DNA of 64,000 nucleotides from Streptomyces sp. TRM68416 (GTDB lineage Bacteria; Actinomycetota; Actinomycetes; Streptomycetales; Streptomycetaceae): contig NZ_JACVWU010000014.1 in assembly GCF_014596915.1 (NCBI RefSeq), positions 1 to 64,000 of the forward strand, written 5' to 3'. The translations under genes and the position numbers were made by a program. Within the stretch, counting starts at the first letter, position 1. Every line of letters starts with the position of its first letter. Positions 43,282 to 50,680 of the stretch are shown here, in pieces. A model generated the notes under the pieces. The model was not told where the DNA came from. It ran no database searches and worked only from the letters and a program-made list of their open reading frames with translations.

Positions 43282-44976
43282 TCACGTCTGGTCGTCGGAG
43301 TCCGTACGGGCCTTGGCCGCCCGCCGCAGCCGCCGGTGACGTACCGGGCCCTGCTCGGTGATGACGTCGCCGACCATCGTCCGTACGACGTCGCCCAGCC
43401 CGTGCAGCGCGTGGTGCCGGGCGGGTCCCGCGCCCGGGTCCTCCCGCAGTTCCTTCACCAGCGCCCAGCACAGCACCAGCATGACGACCACGAAGGGCAG
43501 CGCCACCAGGATCGTCGCCGTCTGGAGCGAGTTCAGCCCGCCGACGACCAGCAGCACCGCGGCCACCGATGCCATGAGCACACCCCACATCACGACCAGC
43601 CAGGACGGCGGGTGCAGGGCGCCGCGGCTGGTCAGGGAACCCATCACCAGCGAGGCGGAGTCGGCACTGGTGATGAAGTAGGTCATGACCAGGACCATCG
43701 CGATGAACGACGTGATCGCGCCGATCGGCAGCGCGTCCAGCATCGCGAACAGCGAGGCCTCGGCGCCGTCCTCCACCGCGCCCGCGAGGTCCGCCTTGCC
43801 GGTCGAGTCCAGCCGGAGCGCCGAACCGCCCATCACACAGAACCAGATGACGGTGGCGCCGCTGGGCACCAGCAGCACCCCGACGAGGAACTCGCGGATG
43901 CTTCGGCCGTGCGAGATCCGGGCGATGAACGTGCCCACGAACGGCGCCCACGACAGCCACCAGGCCCAGTAGAAGATGGTCCAGGCGCCCAGCCAGTCAT
44001 GGTCGGTGAAGGCGCCGGTCCGGGTGGCCATCGGCAGCAGGTTCTGCAGATAGCCGCCGACGGACGCCGGGATCGTGTCCAGGATGTAGACCGTCGGGCC
44101 GAGCAGGAAGACGAACACCATCATGCCTGCCGCGAGCACGATGTTGATCGACGACAGCCACTTGATGCCCCGGTGCAGACCGGAGAAGGCCGAGACGACG
44201 AACGCGGCGGACAGGGCCGCGATGATGACCAGTTCCGTGGTCCGAGTGGCGGCGATCCCGAAGGTGATGTCGAGCCCCTCGGCGACCTGGAGCGCGCCCA
44301 GGCCCAGGCTCGTGGCGGTACCGAAGACGGTGGCGAAGACGGCGAGCAGGTCGATCACCTTGCCCTGCCAGGACACCGCCCGCCGGGCGCCGATGAGCGG
44401 CACGAACGCGGCGCTGAGCCGGTTGCCGCGGCCCTTGCGGAACCCGGCGTAGGCCAGGGCGAGTCCCGCGATCCCGTAGATCGCCCACGGGGTGAGCGTC
44501 CAGTGGAAGAACGAGTACTCCATGGCCGTCCGCGCCGCTTCGCCGGACGCGGGCTGCGCGCCGCTCGACGGGGGCGGCGACAGATAGTGGGTGAGGGGCT
44601 CTCCGACGCCGTAGAACATCAGGCCGATGCCCATGCCCGCGCTGAACATCATCGCGATCCAGGCGAGATTGCCGAACTCCGGCTCGGAGTCGTCCTTGCC
44701 GAGCCGGATGCGGCCGAACCGGCTGAACGCGATCACCAGGCACAGGACCAGGAAGACGTCCGCGGCGACCACGAAGAGCCAGCCGAAGTTGTTCAGGACC
44801 CAGGTCAGACTCGTGGAGGAGGCGCTGTCGAAGGAGTCGTCGCCGAGCCAGGCCCACAGGACCACGGCGGCGACGACGGTCATGCCGATGCCGACGAGGA
44901 CGCGGTCGGGCGAGCCGGCGACAGGAGTGCCGGGCGTCGGTCCCGGCTGGGGCTGTTCGATCGGTTCCGTACTCAT
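43282..44976 (-). CDS. BCCT-family betaine/carnitine/choline transporter
   Basis: This 564-aa protein has twelve predicted membrane helices with family signatures SAGMGIGLMFYGVGEP and WTIFYWAWWLSWAPFVG, the latter carrying the tryptophan cage for quaternary amines. Like BetP it should import glycine betaine or a related osmolyte with Na+ or H+. The C-terminal tail is Arg/Lys-rich (RRLRRAAKARTDS), as in osmosensing BetP. Single gene, no obvious partner. Confidence 0.88.
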   Translation of the reverse strand: MSTEPIEQPQPGPTPGTPVAGSPDRVLVGIGMTVVAAVVLWAWLGDDSFDSASSTSLTWVLNNFGWLFVVAADVFLVLCLVIAFSRFGRIRLGKDDSEPEFGNLAWIAMMFSAGMGIGLMFYGVGEPLTHYLSPPPSSGAQPASGEAARTAMEYSFFHWTLTPWAIYGIAGLALAYAGFRKGRGNRLSAAFVPLIGARRAVSWQGKVIDLLAVFATVFGTATSLGLGALQVAEGLDITFGIAATRTTELVIIAALSAAFVVSAFSGLHRGIKWLSSINIVLAAGMMVFVFLLGPTVYILDTIPASVGGYLQNLLPMATRTGAFTDHDWLGAWTIFYWAWWLSWAPFVGTFIARISHGRSIREFLVGVLLVPSGATVIWFCVMGGSALRLDSTGKADLAGAVEDGAEASLFAMLDALPIGAITSFIAMVLVMTYFITSADSASLVMGSLTSRGALHPPSWLVVMWGVLMASVAAVLLVVGGLNSLQTATILVALPFVVVMLVLCWALVKELREDPGAGPARHHALHGLGDVVRTMVGDVITEQGPVRHRRLRRAAKARTDSDDQT

Positions 44977-45097
44977 GGCGCCCCACTATGGTGCGAAACC
45001 TCTTCCCGACGCGGCGTGGCACGCCGCCTGATGCCGTGGTTTGGGGCGTCATTCCCGGGCAGGCGAACGTTTCCGGCCAGGCGCGGGTCCGGCCGTC

Positions 45098-45512
45098 TCA
45101 GGCGAGGGCGTCGAGCGCGGCGAGGATGTCGGCGGGCTCGGCGCGCTTGGTGCAGTCGGTGTCGACGAGGGCCCGGCGGACGGTGCCGCTCCGGTCGATG
45201 ACGTAGGTCGCGGGGACGGGCAGGGTGCGGGTGTGGCCTGCGTCGGAGCGGTTCAGGTCGATGCCGAAGCGCTCGTAGACGGCGGCGAGGTCGTCGGGGA
45301 GGTCGAAGACGAGACCGTACCGCTTGGCGGTGTCGCAGCCGAGGTCGCTGAGCACGTCGAAGGCGAGGGCGTTCTTCCCGGCGTACGACAGGGACTCGTC
45401 GGGGATCTGGGGCGAGACGGCGACCAGCCGGGCGCCGCGGGCGGTGATGGCCTCGTGGTGCTGCTGCAGGGAGCGCAGGGCGCTGTTGCAGTAGGGGCAT
45501 CAGGCGCCGCGG
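45098..45512 (-). pseudogene. Decayed peroxiredoxin-like (AhpC/TSA, thioredoxin-fold) gene, 5' truncated
   Basis: The minus-strand frame reads CPYCNSALRSLQQHHEAITA through to VIDRSGTVRRALVDTDCTKR, a peroxiredoxin-like thioredoxin-fold domain. The codon before the CPYC active site, where the family has Trp (RGAWCPYCN), is TGA (45500-45502), and RGA is still readable before it. Upstream coding sequence is replaced by the beginning of a TetR remnant on the other strand. It is therefore inactive unless it restarts internally. Confidence 0.75.
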
Positions 45513-45986
45513 GGCGGCAAGCAGGAGCTGTACCGCGCCGCCCTCGAACGCCACGTGGAGGACTGCTCGGGCCCGAACATCGCCGCGCTCCGGGCGGAGG
45601 ACGGCGGCCTGCCGGCCGTCACCGAGTTCTTCAGCGCGCTGATCGAGACCCGGTGCACCGGCGAGTTCGCCCAGTGGGGCTGCATGGTCTCCAGTGCCCA
45701 CGCCGGCGCCGAGAACAGCGACCCCCCGGGTGCGCGCCCTCCTCGACCGCCAGCACCAGCGGCTGCGCGACGCCCTGCACACCGCGCTCCTGAAGGCGCA
45801 TCACCAGGGGAGCTCGCCGAGGAGGCCGACCCCGCGTCCGCGGCCGACGTGCTGGCCCTCCCCGCCCACGACGTGAACCTCCGCTCCCGCGCCGGGGCGG
45901 ACGCCGGCCGACTGCGCCGGACCGTCGCGGCGGCGATCACGGCCGTGGCACGCGGGCGGGAGGCGACGGCACCGCAGACTCCGTGA
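45513..45986 (+). pseudogene. Decayed TetR-family regulator, 5' deleted and frameshifted
   Basis: Frames read GGKQELYRAALERHVEDCSG, then GCMVSSAHAGAENSDP, a TetR C-terminal domain signature (GCLxxNAAxE-like). Near 45727 the frame shifts: VRALLDRQHQRLRDALHTAL continues in another frame, and near 45815 it returns (GELAEEADPASAADVLALPA). The DNA-binding N-terminus is missing. It was presumably divergent from, and regulated, the peroxiredoxin-like gene. A caller might report 45555-45986 as an intact ORF, which would mislead. Confidence 0.75.
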
Positions 45987-46192
45987 CTCCCGCGCACGGG
46001 GAGCGGGCCCGGGTGCAGCCGCCCGCGAGACGGGTGGGCTTCCGTGACCCCCGCGCGCGGGGAGCCGGCGGCCCCGGTCCGGCCCGGTGGCGCGATTCCG
46101 GTGTTTACGTCCGACGGCCGAGGGGACGCGGTCACGAGGTCGCCCCGACCGCACAGTTCGGCTCAGCCCGTCGGATGGGTGGAGGACCCACG

Positions 46193-47722
46193 ATGACCGA
46201 CACCAGCACGGACACGGACGTCCTCGTGGTGGGCGCCGGCCCCACCGGACTGCTCCTCGCGGCCGAACTCAGCCGCGCGGGCGTCACCACGACCCTGGTC
46301 GAACGCCGGGACACCGAGTCCAACCTCACCCGCGCCTTCGCCGTCCACGCCCGCACCCTGGAACTCCTCGACGCCCGGGGAATGGCCCGCGAACTCGTGG
46401 CCACCGGCGTCACGGTCGACACGGTCGGCAGCCTCCCTCAGTTCGGACATGCGGAAATCGACCTGACGCGGCTGCCCAGCCGCTTCCCCTACGTCCTCGT
46501 GACCCCCCAGTACGAGACCGAGCGCCTGCTGCGCGCACACGGAGAAGCCCTGGGAGTCGACCTCCGCTGGGGCACGGAACTGGTCTCCCTGCGCCGGCAC
46601 CCCGACACGGTCGAGGCCGAACTGCGCCGAGGGGACGGGACCACGTACACCGTGCGGGCCTCGTACCTGGTCGGCACCGACGGCGTGCACAGCACCGTGC
46701 GCCGCGAGCTGGGGCTGCCGTTCCCCGGCCGCTCCTCGGTGATGGAGTCGGTGGCCCTGGCCGACGTACGGCTCGCGGAGCGTCCCGAAAGGGCGCTCAC
46801 CGGCAGCGCGACCCGCGACGGCTTCGTCTTCATCGCGCCCTTCAAGGACGGCTGGTACCGGGTCATCACCTGGTACCGCCACCGCCAACTCCCCGACGAC
46901 ACAACCCCGACGCTCGACGAGGTGCGCGAGGACACCCGCCGCGTCCTCGGCACCGACCACGGCATGCACGACGCCCGCTGGCTGTCGCGGTTCGACAACG
47001 ACGAGCGCCAGGTGCCGCACTACCGGCAGGGCCGGGTCCTGCTGGCCGGCGACGCGGCCCACACCCACTCGCCCATCGGCGGGCAGGGCATGAACATCGG
47101 GCTGCAGGACGCGGTCAACCTCGGCTGGAAACTGGCCGCCACCGTGCGCGGCCGCGCCGACGACGCGCTGCTGGACAGCTACGAGGCCGAGCGCCACCCG
47201 GTCGGGCGGCGCGTGGTGCGCGGGACGGGCGCGCTGACCCGGATCATCCTCCTGCGCAGCCGGCCGATGCGTGCCCTGCGTGCCCTGGTCGGTGGCGCTG
47301 CGCTGCGCCTCGGGCCCGTCGTCGACAGGATGACGAGTCAGCTGTCGGGCATCGGCCTCCGCTATCCGGCAGGACCGGGCGCCCACCCCTCGGCCGGAGC
47401 CCGCGCCCCCGACCTGCCGCTGTCCGGCGACACCACACCGAACCGGCTCTACGAGGCACTGCGCACCGGCGGCTTCGTCCTGCTGGTCACAGAGCCTGCG
47501 AAGGCGTACGCGCGCGAGCAGGAGGTCTACGAGGTGGACGTGCACGGGGTGGCCGAGGAGCGCGCCGCCGCCGTACCGCCCGCGATCCTCGTACGACCCG
47601 ACGGCTACATCGCCTGGGCGACCGACGAGCCCGATCCCGACAGCCGCCGACGCGCACTGGCCGCCGCGCTGGAGCACTGGTGCGGACGCCGCGTCCCACA
47701 GGCCACCACCTCGGCTCGGTGA
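46193..47722 (+). CDS. FAD-dependent monooxygenase (PHBH/aromatic hydroxylase family)
   Basis: This 509-aa flavoprotein has the FAD-binding GxGxxG (VVGAGPTGLLLAAEL), the DG motif (YLVGTDGVHSTVR) and the GD motif (LLAGDAAHTHSPIGGQGMN) of class A monooxygenases. The C-terminal thioredoxin-like domain matches RdmE/MhpA-type enzymes of aromatic or polyketide hydroxylation. The ATG at 46193 follows GGAGG. No biosynthetic neighbours suggest a substrate. Confidence 0.88.
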   Translation: MTDTSTDTDVLVVGAGPTGLLLAAELSRAGVTTTLVERRDTESNLTRAFAVHARTLELLDARGMARELVATGVTVDTVGSLPQFGHAEIDLTRLPSRFPYVLVTPQYETERLLRAHGEALGVDLRWGTELVSLRRHPDTVEAELRRGDGTTYTVRASYLVGTDGVHSTVRRELGLPFPGRSSVMESVALADVRLAERPERALTGSATRDGFVFIAPFKDGWYRVITWYRHRQLPDDTTPTLDEVREDTRRVLGTDHGMHDARWLSRFDNDERQVPHYRQGRVLLAGDAAHTHSPIGGQGMNIGLQDAVNLGWKLAATVRGRADDALLDSYEAERHPVGRRVVRGTGALTRIILLRSRPMRALRALVGGAALRLGPVVDRMTSQLSGIGLRYPAGPGAHPSAGARAPDLPLSGDTTPNRLYEALRTGGFVLLVTEPAKAYAREQEVYEVDVHGVAEERAAAVPPAILVRPDGYIAWATDEPDPDSRRRALAAALEHWCGRRVPQATTSAR

Positions 47723-48133
47723 GGGGAACCGTCACCGGCGCACGCCCGCGGACCGGGACGGGGTGACGAAGGCGCGAGGCCCGGAAACGCCCGCTCGGGC
47801 TCGATCGGGTGCAGGGCCCTCGGCGACCGCCTCCCCGCGCCTGCCACCTGCGCATAGCCTGAAGGTGAGGCAGGGGCGTATGCGGCCTGTGGGGGCGGGC
47901 GTTCGCCGGACTGGTCGGGGGGCGCCGTACCGCCTGGCTCGGCTCTGCGGCCAGGGTGCTGTGCGTCGTGCTCGGCTGCTCAGTCGCGGTCATCCGGCGC
48001 CGATGGCGGTACGCCGGGACGGGACGGTCGACTTCCCGCAGCCGCCCGCCTTGTGCGGAACATGGTGGGGGCCGGCCGAATGGGACGTGCTGACGGCGAG
48101 GGCGGCGGGGCCCGGCCGTCGGCTGGTGCTCTG

Positions 48134-48173
48134 CGACGGGCGTACAACGACCACGACGGGCGTACAACGACCA
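48134..48173. repeat. Tandem 20-bp direct repeat (two copies)
   Basis: CGACGGGCGTACAACGACCA occurs at 48134-48153 and again at 48154-48173 without a mismatch. The period of 20 is not a multiple of three, which argues against conserved coding through it. Confidence 0.85.
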
Positions 48174-48215
48174 CGAAGCCGCGGGCGGCCTCGGTCGGCA
48201 GCCGGACGAGCTTCC

Positions 48216-48230
48216 TTTGCATTGTGCAAA
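48216..48230. promoter_or_regulatory. AT-rich palindrome TTTGCA-N3-TGCAAA
   Basis: TTTGCATTGTGCAAA has perfect 6-bp arms and is followed by AATTGCA. It is a conspicuous AT island in GC-rich DNA, 55 bases upstream of a small hypothetical gene. It is too short between arms to be a Nur box. A promoter or operator is likely; the protein that binds is unknown. Confidence 0.5.
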
Positions 48231-48284
48231 AATTGCAGGGTGACGGACACTGACGGGGCGGAGCACAGGGGAGAGCGCCGGCAC

Positions 48285-48581
48285 ATGGAGGACGCGTCCA
48301 TGGCGAGGAGGGCCAGAGCCACGGGGCCGGGGCTGGGCCCCTGGGACTGTCCGCGGCCTCCGGGAGGCCGGCGGGGAAGGACGGCACCGGTAGTGGTGCA
48401 CCAGCCATTCGACCCTGGTGTTCGCCAAGTGTCGGTCAGGGATCAGGCCGTGGGCGTGGCGCGCAGCGTGGCGGACGTGCTGGCGGTGGTGCGCCGCCTC
48501 GGCATCGTGCTGGGGCACGAGGAGGCGGGCACGACTCCCCTGATCGAGTGGCGGGGCGGGGGAGCCGACACCTGGCCGTAG
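48285..48581 (+). CDS. Small hypothetical protein
   Basis: I do not recognise this gene. The 98-aa frame ends with a coherent-looking segment (RDQAVGVARSVADVLAVVRR and then EWRGGGADTWP) rich in helix-forming residues and ending in a Trp-Arg-Gly motif seen in small Streptomyces proteins. The ATG at 48285 has GGGGAG 11 bases upstream; a GTG at 48393 would leave only the conserved-looking part. An AT-rich palindrome lies upstream. The start is uncertain and the gene may be a remnant. Confidence 0.35.
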   Translation: MEDASMARRARATGPGLGPWDCPRPPGGRRGRTAPVVVHQPFDPGVRQVSVRDQAVGVARSVADVLAVVRRLGIVLGHEEAGTTPLIEWRGGGADTWP

Positions 48582-48627
48582 TAGCGCGACGGGAGCCTGT
48601 CGGCCCGCGCGTCCCGCTGCCGCGTGC

Positions 48628-48834
48628 TCAGGACGACTCCTCCGCCGCACGGCACACCGGACAGGTCAGCCGACGGGCCGCGCGATCGTGTATGACCTTG
48701 CCGGGGTGCGCGGCCGAACGGAGTTGGACCGTCTCCGCGCGCACATGGTCGGTGCAGACGGAGGCACCGCACAGACAGCAGACGGCCACTGCCTCTGAGA
48801 CGCTCCCCAGCCGGACGCATTCGTAGCAGTTCAT
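48628..48834 (-). CDS. DUF2180-family small Cys-rich protein
   Basis: This 68-aa protein begins MNCYECVRLGSVSEAVAVCC and continues LCGASVCTDHV, then ends LTCPVCRAAEE. It has three CxxC pairs that should bind zinc, like a treble-clef or B-box-type finger. DUF2180 proteins are common in Streptomyces and of unknown role. The ATG at 48834 has GGGAGG upstream. Confidence 0.8.
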   Translation of the reverse strand: MNCYECVRLGSVSEAVAVCCLCGASVCTDHVRAETVQLRSAAHPGKVIHDRAARRLTCPVCRAAEESS

Positions 48835-49033
48835 GTAGGACCTCCCACCTGGGGCCGGCGATGAGGGCGGCCAGTCTCGTCGCCGTCGACCTCGAATGCC
48901 CCCGCAACGGCTCCGCAAACATGGGTGCGGCACGGTACGGGGCACGGATCCGCCCGGCTGCTCGACTCCCTGAGACCGACAGTGTCGTCGTCCAGCCCCG
49001 CCGAGCCGGGCTTCACCCCCTTCAGGGCGTCCG

Positions 49034-49693
49034 TCAGGGGTGGGTGCCCGGTTCGACCGCGCGGACCTCGAAGACGCCCCCGCACACCCGGAACGAGTCA
49101 GCCGAGGTCCGCAGCGCCCAGGTCGACCCCGGTGGGTAGGCCTGGATCCGCGCGGCCGGCCTCCAGCAGGGTTTGTCGGTGAGTCCCGGGGCGACGGTGT
49201 GCAGGGCCGCATGGGCGCTGTCGCCGGGGTGCAGAATCACGGGCGGGGCGGCGGGGCCCTGGCGTTCGGCCGGTTGGCCGATCCGGTCGCCGGCGGAGTC
49301 GAGGAGAGTGACACCGGGATAACCGTGCAGTGAGCAGGGCCGGGTACCTGTGTTGGTGAACACCAGGGGGGCGTACCGACTGCCTGCGCCCGGCGAGACG
49401 CGGCCCAGGGACAGATCGAGACGGTCACGGGTGCAGCGGGCCGGTGACACGGAGGGCGAGGCACTTCCGTCACCCGGGGTGGTGGCGGCCGTCGTGGCCG
49501 AAGTGGGCTCGACGGTCGAGGAGACGGGCGTCGACGGCGGTGGCGGCTCGGAGCCGCCACCGCCGCATGCCGTGGCCGCTCCGAGCACGACGGCCCCGAG
49601 CACCGCGCCCGTCCGCGGGAGCCCCGCACTACGCGGCGGCGCCGACCGCCGACCGGCCGGACGGACGGTCCGCCGGTCCGCGTCGGTGGTCAC
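49034..49693 (-). CDS. DUF4232-domain lipoprotein
   Basis: This 219-aa protein has a long basic N-terminus, a hydrophobic segment and a lipobox (GAATAC, C43). A Pro/Ser/Thr-rich linker follows, then a DUF4232 beta-sandwich (residues about 85-219) marked by FTNTGTRPCSLHGYPGVTLL and its Cys pair. Such proteins are anchored on the outer face of the membrane; the function is unknown. The GTG start overlaps the PRC-barrel stop (GTGA), so the two are co-translated. Confidence 0.83.
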   Translation of the reverse strand: MTTDADRRTVRPAGRRSAPPRSAGLPRTGAVLGAVVLGAATACGGGGSEPPPPSTPVSSTVEPTSATTAATTPGDGSASPSVSPARCTRDRLDLSLGRVSPGAGSRYAPLVFTNTGTRPCSLHGYPGVTLLDSAGDRIGQPAERQGPAAPPVILHPGDSAHAALHTVAPGLTDKPCWRPAARIQAYPPGSTWALRTSADSFRVCGGVFEVRAVEPGTHP

Positions 49694-50118
49694 GGCTGCC
49701 CGGGCAGCCGGGGGTACGGGGGATACACGTACCCGGTGCCCCAGAAGGGGGCGTAACCGTAGTGCCGGTAGACACGGTCGTAGAACTCGCTCCGGTCCAC
49801 GATCTCCGGGTCGTACTCGGGAGCGTCCGCGACCTGCTGCCGGGTGCGGTCGATGCGGATCCGGTCCTCGGTGACCTCGGCGACGGCGTCGACCGGGACG
49901 TAGCTCTTCTTCTCGCCGATACCGAGGAACCCACCGTGCTCCAGCAGGAGGAAGCGGACCTTGTGCTCGGCCTCGTCGACGAGCAGGTCACCGACCTTGC
50001 CGAGTTCGTTGCCCGAACGGTCGGTGACCGTGCGGCCCCGTACGTCGTCCTCGGGGGCGGTGATGGCCTGGCGGGAGTCGGAGAGCCTGGTCAGGACGGG
50101 GATGTCACCGGATGTCAT
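49690..50118 (-). CDS. PRC-barrel domain protein
   Basis: This 142-aa protein has a PRC-barrel at residues about 18-85 (VRGRTVTDRSGNELGKVGDL and FLGIGEKKSYVPVDAV) and a Tyr/Pro-rich tail (YGYAPFWGTGYVYPPYPRLPG). PRC-barrels mediate protein or RNA contacts at membranes. It shares an operon with the DUF4232 lipoprotein. The stress-type neighbourhood contains two more PRC-barrel genes. Confidence 0.85.
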   Translation of the reverse strand: MTSGDIPVLTRLSDSRQAITAPEDDVRGRTVTDRSGNELGKVGDLLVDEAEHKVRFLLLEHGGFLGIGEKKSYVPVDAVAEVTEDRIRIDRTRQQVADAPEYDPEIVDRSEFYDRVYRHYGYAPFWGTGYVYPPYPRLPGQP

Positions 50119-50345
50119 GCGGCCTCCTTCGACGGTGCGGCACGGACCCTTCGGCCGGGCCCGGCCTTGCTTCGCCCACGGGTCTCCGTTTCGAGGAAGG
50201 CCATGCCCGGTGGCGCTGCGTGCGACGGACGCGGGGTATCCGCCGCCGGGAACCCCGGATGCACCCGCGAGGAGTGCGGGGAGTCCCAGGGAAGGCGGGC
50301 GGCAGGTGTGTTCCGGGCGCGGAGTCGTGGCGGCGCCCCGTCACA

Positions 50346-50680
50346 CCGGCCTGCCGGCGCCGCCCACCGCCGAGGTCGTCATCGCCGTACGGCACTGAGC
50401 CACGGCGGCAGGGCAGCGAAGAAGCCCGATGCCCTGGTCCGCGCCGCCGGCCCGGCCGCCCGCCGCGCGGTGGTGGTCGACGAACGGGGCGGCCCACCGG
50501 CCGACGCCGGTATACCGCTGCCCCCGCACACGCCGCGCAAGCTCTACACCGGGCAGCCGCACATGGAACTGCGGGGTCTGAAGGGGCGTCCGCGGGCCGG
50601 AGACTTCACGCGCCTGACGCTCACCTTCCGTGAGGCCGGGACGGTCACCTTCTCCCTTCAGGTGCTGAACCGGACCTGGG
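50346..50680 (+). pseudogene. Remnant of a PCu(A)C copper chaperone
   Basis: Reading about 50404-50680 in one frame gives KPDALVRAAGPAARRAVVVD, then IPLPPHTPRKLYTGQPHMEL and PRAGDFTRLTLTFREAGTVT, the body of a PCu(A)C domain. The N-terminal signal, lipobox and first strands are gone. A short segment LPAPPTAEVVIAV in another frame (about 50350-50398), ended by a stop, looks like the preceding part. The usual HxxM..HxM copper ligands are not intact. It runs into the 3' end of the PI-PLC gene. Confidence 0.6.

Larger units (their letters stand above)
47723..48284. other. Sparse stretch without a confident gene
   Basis: About 560 bases. A short frame from 48003 (MAVRRDGTVDFPQPPALCGT) has high third-position GC and could be a remnant, but it has no recognised family. 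A competing minus-strand frame starts near 48223. The stretch ends in an AT-rich patch with palindrome and tandem repeat described separately. Confidence 0.4.

Noticed and set aside
45555..45986. Intact TetR-family gene
   Set aside because: The apparent ORF starts mid-domain, lacks the DNA-binding helix-turn-helix, and bridges two frameshifts with meaningless sequence between them.
48216..48232. Second Nur box
   Set aside because: The arms TTTGCA/TGCAAA are separated by only 3 bases, whereas Nur boxes need a 5-base spacer between six-base arms of different layout, and no nickel-related gene is adjacent.
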